From contig PLYB01000096.1 of the NCBI GenBank assembly GCA_003151655.1, forward strand, positions 1 through 18,737: 18,737 bases of DNA, in the 5' to 3' direction. This DNA comes from Gallionellaceae bacterium. Lineage in GTDB: Bacteria; Pseudomonadota; Gammaproteobacteria; Burkholderiales; Gallionellaceae. The notes beneath the pieces were generated by a model. The model made no database searches and was not told the origin of the DNA. It saw only the letters and a program-made list of their open reading frames with translations. The translations under genes were made by a program, and so were the position numbers. This document shows, piece by piece, positions 1-7,900 of this stretch (positions are counted from its first letter, which is position 1; the number at the start of each line of letters is the position of its first letter).

Positions 1-1028
1 GCGAGGATCGCACCTTCGTACAGCAGGTGCATCGAGCCTTCAAAGTTTTCCTGCACGCGCTCAACGGAATCGAACGCTTCACTGATTTTTACGTTTGGAT
101 GCTCTGCATTCAGTTTCTCCACCGCCACACGCACCGCTTTCGCCACCGATACCTCGCTACTACCTTTAGTGCGAGTGATCTCAAAGGCGATGACCGGTTT
201 GCCATCAAGCAGCGCGTTGGAACGACGTTCCGCCTTGGCATCGGTGACTGTCGCCAATTGGTCCAGACGATAGCGGCGTCCATCCGTCAGCACGATATCC
301 ATCGCCGCCAGTTCGTCTACTGTCTGCACGGTGCCGATGGTACGAACGGCCTGCTCCTCGCCGCCAAGATCGGCGCGACCACCGGAAGACTCCTGTTGTA
401 TTTTACGAATCTGGCGCGAAATGTCGGCCACCGAAACATTCAGCGCCTGCACTTTGACCGGATCGATTTCTACGCGGATTTCCCTGTCCACTCCGCCGAT
501 GCGGGTGAACTTGCCCACGCCTTGCACGGCGAGCAACTTCTTGGAAATATCATTATCCACGAACCAGGAAAGATCCTGCTCATCCATATGTTCGGACGAA
601 ACGTCGAAAGTGATAATTGCCCGCCCCGCCGTATTCACTTTGGAGATGATCGGCTCTTTCATATCGCTGGGCAGATCGGAACGAATGCGGCTGATGGCAT
701 CGCGCACATCTTCCACCGCTTCGCTCACCTTCTTTTCCAGATCGAACTCGACCGTTACGATGGCAGAGCCGTCAGTGATATTGGCATAGACGTGCTTCAC
801 CTGCCCCAGACTCGCCACCGAATTTTCGATCTTGCGCGCAATTTCGGTCTCCATCTGCACCGGTGCCGCCCCTTCCAGGTTGGCAGTCACCGTCACCATC
901 GGCAGCTCGATGTCCGGTGCATCCTGCACCAGCATCGTTTTAAAACTCACCAACCCGACCAGAGTCAGCATGATAAACAGCAGGATTGAGGGGATAGGAT
1001 TGCGTATCGCCCATGCGGAGATGTTCAT
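1..1028 (-). CDS. RND efflux permease, N-terminal part (cut by window edge)
   Basis: Inner membrane proton-driven pump subunit of a tripartite efflux system. The gene starts at an ATG at 1028 and stays open to base 1, giving 342 residues of a protein that is normally about 1000-1050 aa. The translation opens MNISAWAIRNPIPSILLF, the usual start of this family, with the first membrane helix at about residues 11-29. The periplasmic porter region follows, with typical runs such as ETEIARKIENSVASL, VEDVRDAISRIRSDLP and VQGVGKFTRIGG. It lies 15 nt downstream of the adaptor gene and is surely in the same operon. It resembles HAE-1 type drug pumps more than metal-specific ones, but the substrate cannot be read from this part. 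The large plus-strand ORF over the same DNA is its antisense shadow. Confidence 0.95.
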   Translation of the reverse strand, partial: MNISAWAIRNPIPSILLFIMLTLVGLVSFKTMLVQDAPDIELPMVTVTANLEGAAPVQMETEIARKIENSVASLGQVKHVYANITDGSAIVTVEFDLEKKVSEAVEDVRDAISRIRSDLPSDMKEPIISKVNTAGRAIITFDVSSEHMDEQDLSWFVDNDISKKLLAVQGVGKFTRIGGVDREIRVEIDPVKVQALNVSVADISRQIRKIQQESSGGRADLGGEEQAVRTIGTVQTVDELAAMDIVLTDGRRYRLDQLATVTDAKAERRSNALLDGKPVIAFEITRTKGSSEVSVAKAVRVAVEKLNAEHPNVKISEAFDSVERVQENFEGSMHLLYEGAIL

Positions 1029-1043
1029 AGCGGCCTCGTCGGG

Positions 1044-2186
1044 TTAGATGTTGCTTTTATGCGTGGACGACTTATCTGTCGCCGCATTGGATTTTATTTT
1101 AGCCGCCTCGATGCGCACCAGATCACCGTCGCTGAGGAAGCCGGTGCCGCTGGCAACCACAGTTTCATTAGCTGCGAGCCCCGAGCTCACTTCAACACGA
1201 TCCCCCTGCTTTCTACCTATCGTCACCTTGGCCTGGGTCACTCGCGCATCCGCTCCGACCCGATAGACATAGCTATAGCCATCACGAACCACCACGGCAC
1301 TTTGCGGCAAGGTCAACGCATTCGATTTCCCCAATTCAAATTCACCCTGAGTAAAGGTACCCGCTCTGAGCGTTTTGTTTTCGTCCAAGCCGATATAGAC
1401 GAAGCCGTTGCGCGTGGTCATATCCACGGAAGGCGCAATACGCGTAACTTCGCCCTGCACGGTATCGTTTATGCCGGTGCGTACCAATACTTTCTGTCCG
1501 ACATGCACTTGCTGCAACTGCACATCGGTCAATTCCGCCCGCCATTCCAGTTTTTCCTGACGGATCAGACGGAACATTTCAGCACCGACTTGCGATACTG
1601 TTCCCAGCGTCGCGCTGCGTGCAGAGATCAAACCATCGTCCGGCGACACGATACGGGTATAACGTAATTTCAACTTGGCACTTTCCAGTCGCGCTTCCGC
1701 CGACCCCATCTGTGCTTTGGCTATTTCGGCAGCATTGGTAAATTGCAGCAACTCCTGCGCACTTAACACACCGGAATCTTTAATTCTGGCAGCGCGTTGC
1801 GCATTTTCTCCGGCTTCCCCGTAACGCGCCGCAGACTCTTCAAACGCGGCCTGTTGCTGATGCACATCCGCCAGCAACATTTCATCCGCAAGACGCGCCA
1901 GCAAGTCACCTTTTTTTACGCGATCACCGATATTGGCTTGCAATTCAACCAGACGCACACCGCCGATTTCCGCACCGATAATGGCTTCCTGCCAGGCCAG
2001 TACCGGCCCGCTGGCGGTCACACGTTCCGACCATTGCACGGTCTCCGGCAACACGATAGTCACGGTCAGTGCCGGTTTGCTTGCATCGGCAACAGGCTGG
2101 GGTTTGTTCGCGCCTCTGGAGACGACAACAGCGCCGATAACACCAATCACCACCACCGCCAGTACAATGTATTTCGATTTGTTCAT
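1044..2186 (-). CDS. RND efflux periplasmic adaptor (HlyD/MFP family)
   Basis: Periplasmic adaptor linking the inner membrane pump to the outer membrane channel. The 380-aa length is normal for the family. An N-terminal membrane segment (about residues 6-23, IVLAVVVIGVIGAVVV) anchors or exports it; no lipobox Cys is seen. A lipoyl-like half (IGAEIGGVRLVELQANIGD, about 70-90) precedes a helical hairpin rich in Ala, Glu and Gln (about 105-170), the second lipoyl half (SPDDGLISARSATLGTVSQ), then the beta-barrel and membrane-proximal domains (RAGTFTQGEF, LTLPQSAVVV). The ATG at 2186 is preceded by AGGAGAG, a good ribosome site. It is the third gene of the operon, 111 nt after the outer membrane factor gene, and that gap carries two REP-like palindromes. 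The C-terminal tail is short and hydrophilic. Confidence 0.95.
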   Translation of the reverse strand: MNKSKYIVLAVVVIGVIGAVVVSRGANKPQPVADASKPALTVTIVLPETVQWSERVTASGPVLAWQEAIIGAEIGGVRLVELQANIGDRVKKGDLLARLADEMLLADVHQQQAAFEESAARYGEAGENAQRAARIKDSGVLSAQELLQFTNAAEIAKAQMGSAEARLESAKLKLRYTRIVSPDDGLISARSATLGTVSQVGAEMFRLIRQEKLEWRAELTDVQLQQVHVGQKVLVRTGINDTVQGEVTRIAPSVDMTTRNGFVYIGLDENKTLRAGTFTQGEFELGKSNALTLPQSAVVVRDGYSYVYRVGADARVTQAKVTIGRKQGDRVEVSSGLAANETVVASGTGFLSDGDLVRIEAAKIKSNAATDKSSTHKSNI

Positions 2187-2232
2187 GCTGCTCTCCTAAT
2201 CCGGACAAGCCGGAACCCCAAAGGTGGTTTTC

Positions 2233-2301
2233 GTAGGTCGGGATTCATCCCGACGTGGATATTTCAAATCACCAACTGCGTCGGGATAAATCCCGACCTA
2301 C
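2233..2301. repeat. Pair of facing REP-like palindromes
   Basis: Two copies of a 22-base imperfect palindrome face each other. Copy A (2233-2254) reads GTAGGTCGGG-AT-TCATCCCGAC on the plus strand. Copy B (2280-2301) has the same core on the minus strand, GTAGGTCGGG followed by ATTTATCCCGAC. Each can form a stem of GTCGGGAT against ATCCCGAC or close to it. Copy B overlaps the last codon of the outer membrane factor gene, and the TAG of its GTAGG is that gene's stop codon. A related copy lies at the right edge of the window (18716-18737). The layout is that of a BIME-type intergenic element; no T tract follows either stem, so neither is a classical terminator. Confidence 0.85.
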
Positions 2302-3722
2302 AGATGCGAATTCGAGTTATCGGCGAGGCTATCGGATGCTGCCTGCGAATCCCAGCCACCGCCCAGCGCTTTGTATAGTGCGATCCATGCCGAAACGGTC
2401 TCGCGATCAAGTGCGGTAGCCGAATCCTTCGCTTGCAACCAACTGCGTCTGGCATCTTCCAAGGCAATACGATTGCTCAATCCGGCGTGATAGCGAGCCT
2501 CCGTTGCCAGATAAAGCTGTTGAAAGTTTTTTTGAGTCTTGTCGGCTTCATGCGCACGCGTATTCGCCACATTGAGTTGCACCAAGGCATCCTCCACGTC
2601 ATGTACGGCATCACGCACGGTCTTTTGATAACTCGCCAAGGCATATTCGTATCGCGCCTGAGCGGCCTTCACTCCGGCCCGTCCGCGCCCGCCCGTAAAC
2701 AATGGCAAAGAAATGCTGGGGCCGAACGACCATGTGGGAACAAGTGCATTCTGCCCGTTCATATACACCAGATTATTGGCCACCGAGCCCGTCAAGGTCA
2801 GACTGGGATACAGCGCGGCTTTGGATACACCGATGTCGGCACTGGCAGCGGCCAAATTCCATTCCGCCGTCGCCACATCAGGACGCTGCCGCAACGCTTG
2901 CGCGGCCACGCCGCTAATATCCACCGCATTCGGAATCGGGATTTGCCCCAGCCGTGCAGAGAGACGATCTTTCAACGCATTTTGTTCGATTCCGGTCAGC
3001 GCGGTGAGCCGATTTAGCGTCCGTGCGCAGTCACCTTCTTTGGCAAAATAATTGGAATCACCACTGGCCTCATTTGCCTGCGCGCGTGCAGCATCCATCG
3101 CCGATGCCAATCCTGCACTCTCCTTGATGCGAGTAATCTTCTGCACCAACGCCTGCGATTGCTGGTTGCTTTGCGCAATGAACAATGCGGCCTCGCACTG
3201 GCGCAGTTCGACATACACCTCGGCCACTTCTGCCGCGAGCGAAATGCGGGCATCATGCCAACCCACTTCACCAGCGCCGTAACGTGCTTGTGCCGCCTCA
3301 GCCGTGCGCTGGTTTTTGCCGAACAGATCTATTTCCCACCTTGCATCAAAGCCGGCACTGTTCGCGGTTTGCTGAAAGACATATGGCCCCATTGCGCTAC
3401 GACTCGTGGTAGATCCCGCTGATGCATTCAATGATGGATACAAGTTGGCACCGCTTATAACGGCATTGGCGCGCGCCTCATTCATCTTTGCCAGCGCCAT
3501 ATCGATGGAGGGGTTATTTTTCTCGGTATCCACGATCAACTCACTCAGCAACGGATCGTTCAATTGCTGCCACCACTTATCCAAACTCTCCAGCTTGCCG
3601 CCATGCGGCAAGGCTGTGTGCCACTGCACTTGCGGCGCATCGGGTCGCTTAAAATCCGGCCCCACCGCACATCCCGCCAGCGCCAGTGAAATGGCGGCTA
3701 TCCAGATAGCACGCTGATTCAT
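2298..3722 (-). CDS. Outer membrane efflux lipoprotein (NodT family)
   Basis: Outer membrane channel of the tripartite pump (TolC/OprM-like, NodT subfamily), 474 aa, a normal length. A lipoprotein signal peptide ends in LALAGC with the lipidated Cys at residue 18, followed by the family hallmark AVGPDFKRP. The two repeated outer membrane efflux domains are visible, with motifs including RWEIDLFGKNQRT, LRQRPDVATAEWNLAAASADIG, ALYPSLTLTGS and FGPSISLPLFTGGR. The ATG at 3722 overlaps the stop of the regulator gene (ATGA), so translation is probably coupled. The stop TAG falls inside a REP-like palindrome, so the last residues (DNSNSHL) may be a tail created or trimmed by that element. Function in efflux is certain by family and context; the exported compound is unknown. 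Confidence 0.95.
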   Translation of the reverse strand: MNQRAIWIAAISLALAGCAVGPDFKRPDAPQVQWHTALPHGGKLESLDKWWQQLNDPLLSELIVDTEKNNPSIDMALAKMNEARANAVISGANLYPSLNASAGSTTSRSAMGPYVFQQTANSAGFDARWEIDLFGKNQRTAEAAQARYGAGEVGWHDARISLAAEVAEVYVELRQCEAALFIAQSNQQSQALVQKITRIKESAGLASAMDAARAQANEASGDSNYFAKEGDCARTLNRLTALTGIEQNALKDRLSARLGQIPIPNAVDISGVAAQALRQRPDVATAEWNLAAASADIGVSKAALYPSLTLTGSVANNLVYMNGQNALVPTWSFGPSISLPLFTGGRGRAGVKAAQARYEYALASYQKTVRDAVHDVEDALVQLNVANTRAHEADKTQKNFQQLYLATEARYHAGLSNRIALEDARRSWLQAKDSATALDRETVSAWIALYKALGGGWDSQAASDSLADNSNSHL

Positions 3723-4438
3723 GGCTTACTCCTTGTTGCACCTGCCCGACGCGTGCGCTCCGCTTCGATCAAAGCGATGGCGTACGCCACCAATCGTTCC
3801 ACCATAATCTCTTTGGCATTTTTTTTATGAATCAAATGTGGCGCAAGCTCCTCGACTACAGCACGCCCACCGTGAAAATAGACACTCGCCAAACCCGCCA
3901 GAGAGAAAGTCAAACGATCCACTTCTTCATCCGCTTTCTTCAATCCGAACTCGCGGCATAACACGGCTTGAATCTTTTCGTGATTGGGGCGAAAGGATTG
4001 CACCAATACGTCACCCAGCACACCGCTGGCTTCCGCCTCTTCACGCGCATGCAAGCGCAAGAACAGATGCAACATCGGGTCTTCTTCCGCCGAGGGAGGG
4101 AATAACCAGTCGTAGAAAGATTTCAATGCTTCCTGTAGCGACACCTGCGCAATATCGAGAGCAGCGAAACCGTTGCACTCGTTGAGAAATGGCAGACGAA
4201 AAACTTCGCGGTATAACTCCGCCTTGTCGCCAAAATAATAATGAATCGAGGCCAGATTCACTTCCGCGCGACGGCAAATTTCGCGCGTAGTCGCGGCATG
4301 GTAGCCAACCTCGGCAAACACCTCAGTCGCTGCTTGCAACAAACGCCAGCGCGTTTCCTCCTGCGAGGTCGGTTGATGTCCAAGCAAGCGTTGCGCAGCT
4401 TTCAGCAACAAACAACCACCTTCTTTTTTAGCGTTCAT
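3719..4438 (-). CDS. TetR-family repressor of the efflux operon (CecR/YbiH-like)
   Basis: Transcriptional repressor and first gene of the efflux operon. The TetR DNA-binding domain occupies about residues 28-80 with the helix-turn-helix at about 49-68 (TTREICRRAEVNLASIHYYF), strongly matching the family. The C-terminal ligand-binding half (LRLHAREEAEASGVLGDV, SLAGLASVYFHGGRAVVE) looks like the CecR/YbiH (DUF1956) class, which is known to control drug export genes. Length 239 aa fits. The ATG at 4438 has only a weak ribosome site (GGGGCGG). A second possibility is a TTG about 10 codons in, preceded by GAAGGTGG, which would remove a non-conserved leader. A 25-bp perfect palindrome overlaps its promoter, so autoregulation of the whole operon is the simple inference. 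It overlaps the next gene by 4 nt. Confidence 0.93.
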   Translation of the reverse strand: MNAKKEGGCLLLKAAQRLLGHQPTSQEETRWRLLQAATEVFAEVGYHAATTREICRRAEVNLASIHYYFGDKAELYREVFRLPFLNECNGFAALDIAQVSLQEALKSFYDWLFPPSAEEDPMLHLFLRLHAREEAEASGVLGDVLVQSFRPNHEKIQAVLCREFGLKKADEEVDRLTFSLAGLASVYFHGGRAVVEELAPHLIHKKNAKEIMVERLVAYAIALIEAERTRRAGATRSKP

Positions 4439-4469
4439 GCACCGCCCCGAAAACGTTTAAAGTTGGCAT

Positions 4470-4498
4470 ACATTAATTCAGTCGCTTGATTAAGTCAA
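4470..4498 (-). promoter_or_regulatory. Probable promoter of the tetR-efflux operon
   Basis: On the minus strand a TTGACT -35 box (4493-4498) is followed after 17 bases by TAATGT as a weak -10 box (4470-4475). Transcription would begin near 4463, giving a leader of about 25 nt before the repressor ATG. Both boxes lie inside the 25-bp inverted repeat, so a bound repressor would block RNA polymerase. The -35 is strong and the -10 is poor. Confidence 0.5.
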
Positions 4499-4514
4499 GC
4501 GACTGAATTAATGT
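4486..4514 (+). promoter_or_regulatory. Mirror-image promoter within the palindrome
   Basis: Because the dyad is almost symmetric, the plus strand carries TTGATT (4486-4491), a 17-base spacer and TAATGT (4509-4514), nearly the same promoter as on the minus strand. Transcription would start near 4521 and meet a hairpin plus T tract at 4551-4573. No gene is clearly served by it, so this may be a by-product of the symmetric operator. Confidence 0.3.
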
Positions 4515-4550
4515 ATGCCGATAATTTTATTATCTCAATGACTTGGTATA

Positions 4551-4573
4551 GGGAGGCTCAGCCCCCTTTTTTT
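4551..4573 (+). terminator. Rho-independent terminator-like hairpin, plus strand
   Basis: GGGAGGC, loop TCA, GCCCCC and then seven T residues (4567-4573). The stem pairs GGC with GCC, then has one A-C mismatch, then pairs GG with CC. The T tract is on the plus strand, so it would end rightward transcription. The only rightward promoter candidate before it is the mirror-image one in the palindrome about 50 bases upstream. Confidence 0.5.
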
Positions 4574-4960
4574 ACATCACTGCAACCGATACATATATAT
4601 AGGCGACTCTCTCCTTATGCATAGGCCATATGGCATATACCAATGCGTCATCAATTGCTTCATTATGCAAGGTTAGTTGAAAAGCCCGCACGCGCAGTTA
4701 AGGAAAAAACTGATAGTATTGAAGTCGAACCTTGGAAGGCAAAAAATAAATGTGCTTACTCAATTCGGAATGCGGTTAACAGCATGATGCCTCCGAATTT
4801 CGGTAGTGTTAATTTGCAGGAACAAATGTATAAATATATAAGGCCACCGCCATGGCCTTATCAGCGATTTCTTTTGCATCTATGGTCACATAGTTGTATG
4901 CGATAGAGATCATCACGGGGTTTCCATTTATTGAAATGATTCAACTTTAGCGATTAGCAA
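4574..4960. other. AT-rich gene-free stretch upstream of the hybrid kinase
   Basis: About 390 bases with no convincing gene. A reading frame at 4643-4906 (87 codons) has no recognisable family, no ribosome site and poor composition, so I do not call it. A 10-bp palindrome GCCATATGGC is at 4625-4634. A possible promoter for the kinase is TTGCAG (4814-4819), a 17-base spacer and TATAAG (4837-4842). It is immediately followed by a hairpin with stem ATAAGGCC/GGCCTTAT and an 8-base loop (4838-4861). This leaves a kinase leader of roughly 110 nt. A stop codon at 4955-4957, in frame just before the kinase ATG, fixes the upstream limit of that gene. Confidence 0.4.
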
Positions 4961-7900
4961 ATGTTAATACTCCACTGGATTTACCTTCGCCCCAAGCAAT
5001 ATAGCATTCTGGCAGCGGCCTTCGTTCTGGCAGCGATTATCGCTGCCGGTTGGCTGGTTGACCGGGACTATGCAGTTCAACGCGAAAGTGAGTTGACCAA
5101 GGCTTTGGACTATTTTGCGTCCACGCTGGAAGCAGGAACATCCAATAGTCGGGCCATGGGGGCGCTGATCTTGCTGGGCGCAGAAAATCGCAGCGTTCAG
5201 GCGCTGGCGACCAGCGAATACCCTATCAAAGGCAATGGTCATAGCAAAATCAATGACGCTCAGACGAATGTGGTCTCGGCGCTTGACTCCTTGCGCACTT
5301 TGAATTTTGTCGATAGCGCATTTTTGGTGAATCAGCAGGGTGTGATCTCGGTATACAGCAGCCATAACGATACCAAGGGAGTCGGCAAGGACGTGTCGTA
5401 TCGCCCCTATTTTCAGTTGGGCATGAAGGGAACCAGCAATATCTATCCCGCAGTAGACAGCGATACTGATGAGCGCGGAATATATTTGGCCGCACCGGTA
5501 CGCAAAACGCCCGCGCCGGAATCGCCCCCCGTAGGCGTGTTATCAGTCAAAATTAGTGCCGAGAAACTGGATGCATTGTTAAGTATCTGGACGGGTGGCC
5601 CTGCCGTTCTGATTTCTCCTCACGGAGTCGTTTTTGGCAGTAATCGGCCTGACTGGCTATTTCGCTTGACCGGGAATGTCACTGAAGAGCGTTTGAAATC
5701 GATTCGCGAAAGTCGCCAGTATGGCCAAGTTTTTAAAGCGCCTCCGCCCGCAGCCTTAACTTTCGATGTTAAATCGACGGAAGCAAAAATAGAAGGGCAG
5801 CGCTATATCCTGCGTCGTCTGGCTTTGGAGTGGAATGACCCGGCCGGAGAATGGACGTTTCTGCTTTTCGACAAACAAAATCCCTGGTGGCAACGCCAAG
5901 ATGCCTCCATCGTTTTGCCCGCTTTGGCGGGGCTAATGGTGATATTACTGTCACTGTGGATTTTTACTCTGGCACGCAATGCCGTCATGCAGGACAAAAA
6001 CAATCAAGCGATAAAAGATGCGCAACGCCGCTTGCTTGAACTGACCGACAATGCTCCGGTCGCCGTTTTTCAGGCACAGGTAGTTGATGGTGTGTGTGAT
6101 CTTCGTTTTATCAGTCGGCGCGCAGGGGAAATTGTCGGCATTAATCCTGAAACTCTTTCCCGCGAGCGAACCCGTCTATTGGACAATGTTTCCCCGGAAG
6201 ACCGGGAGAATTATGAGACGGAAATACGGCGCTGTATTGCCGCCGGAATACCGTGGGATTACGGATTTTGTGTAACTATTGGTGATGAAACCCGCTGGGT
6301 GCATAGCGCCGCCTATCCACTCGCGGCAGCAGATAGCAGCATGAATTACAACGGTTTCCTGGAAGACATTACTGAACGGATCCAGTCGCTGGAAGAGATT
6401 AATCAAGCGCGCAATATGGCGGAAGAAGCCACCCGAATGAAATCGGATTTTCTGGCGAACATGTCGCATGAAATTCGCACGCCGATGAATGCGGTTATCG
6501 GCCTGTCGCATTTGGCACTCAAAACAGAGTTGAATGCGCGCCAACGCGATTACCTGACCAAAATTCAGCAATCCGGCCAGCATTTGCTCGGCATCATCAA
6601 CGACATTCTCGATTTCTCCAAGATTGAGGCGGGTAAACTTTCTGTTGAATCGGCACCGCTTGATCTGAGCAAGGTGATGGAAAATGTCGCAAATCTGATC
6701 GCTGACAAAACGCAGGCCAAGGGTTTGGAATTAGTATTTGACGTGGGCCTGGACGTGCCGAATCATTTAATTGGCGATGCTTTGCGCATCGGACAAATTC
6801 TAATTAACTATTCCAATAATGCGGTGAAGTTCACTGAGCAAGGTGAAATTAATGTTGTCGTGAGAAAGTTACGCGAGACCGACGATGATGTGTTATTGCA
6901 ATTTAGCGTAAAGGATACCGGCATTGGCTTGTCCCCGGAACAAGTCGGACGTTTGTTCCAAAGCTTTCAGCAGGCCGACTCTTCCATCAGCCGCAAATAT
7001 GGCGGAACTGGACTTGGTCTGGCCATCAGCAAAAATCTCGCTGAACTGATGGGCGGGGCGGTAGGCGTGGATAGCGAACCCGGAAAAGGCTCGACTTTCT
7101 GGTTCACGGCAAAATTGGGGAAAGGTCAAGCACCGGCAAATCTGTTTGAACCCAGAATAGACTTGCGCCACCGTCGGATTCTGGTAGTTGACGACAATGC
7201 GAGCGCACGTCTGGTATTAAGCGAAATGCTCACCGGCATGAGTTTTGACGTAACCTCGGTGGTCTCCGGCATGGCTGCCATTCAACGTATCCAGGAAGCA
7301 ATGGCGCAACGTCGCCCTTTCGAAATCGTATTCCTCGATTGGCAGATGCCCGGCATGGATGGAGTAGAAACAGCCAAGGCTTTAAAGGCGTTGAACCTTG
7401 CCCCCTCCCCACACCTGATATTGGCAACTGCCTATGGTCGTGAGGAAATTCTTAAAAGCGCCGACACGGCAGGCTTTGAAGATGTACTGATCAAGCCGGT
7501 AAGCGCGCCAGTCGTTTACGATCTGATAATGAGTATTCTGAGCGGAGTTGATCGCAGCAAGGTCCGTGAACGCAATACTGCAGTTTCTGCGATAGAAATT
7601 CGCTTGGCCGCCATTTCCGGTGCGCGTATTTTATTGGTCGAAGACAACGAGATTAATCAGCAAGTAGCCTCCGAGCTACTAAGCGATGCTGGCTTTATCG
7701 TGGACATTGCCGGAAATGGACAAATAGCCGTCGACAAATTGCAAAGCCAGTCTGAGCCCTACGACATCGTCTTGATGGATATGCAGATGCCGGTGATGGA
7801 TGGCATGACCGCCACTCGCCAGATACGCAGTCAAGCGCAATTTGCCGACTTGCCTATTCTGGCAATGACGGCCAATGCGCTGCAAACCGACCGCGAAAAA

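Larger units (their letters stand above)
4465..4519. promoter_or_regulatory. Perfect 25-bp inverted repeat: probable TetR-type operator
   Basis: Arms 4465-4489 and 4495-4519 are exact reverse complements over 25 bases around a 5-base spacer TTAAG. The core of each arm is TTAATTCAGTCGCTTGA. It lies 27 bases upstream of the repressor ATG at 4438 and covers the promoter elements on both strands. TetR-family operators are palindromes, usually of 15-30 bp in total, so a 55-bp dyad could hold two repressor dimers or overlapping sites. The symmetry and position are seen directly; binding by this repressor is inferred. Confidence 0.85.

Noticed and set aside
27..989. 320-aa plus-strand open frame
   Set aside because: It is the antisense of the RND permease gene; the minus-strand product matches the family from its first residues, and this frame has a His-rich, low-likelihood composition.
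1059..2378. Two plus-strand frames of about 200 aa
   Set aside because: They lie antisense to the adaptor gene, whose reading is unmistakable; they carry no family motif.
4643..4906. 87-aa plus-strand frame before the hybrid kinase
   Set aside because: No ribosome site, no recognised motif, and a promoter-like and hairpin region lies inside it.
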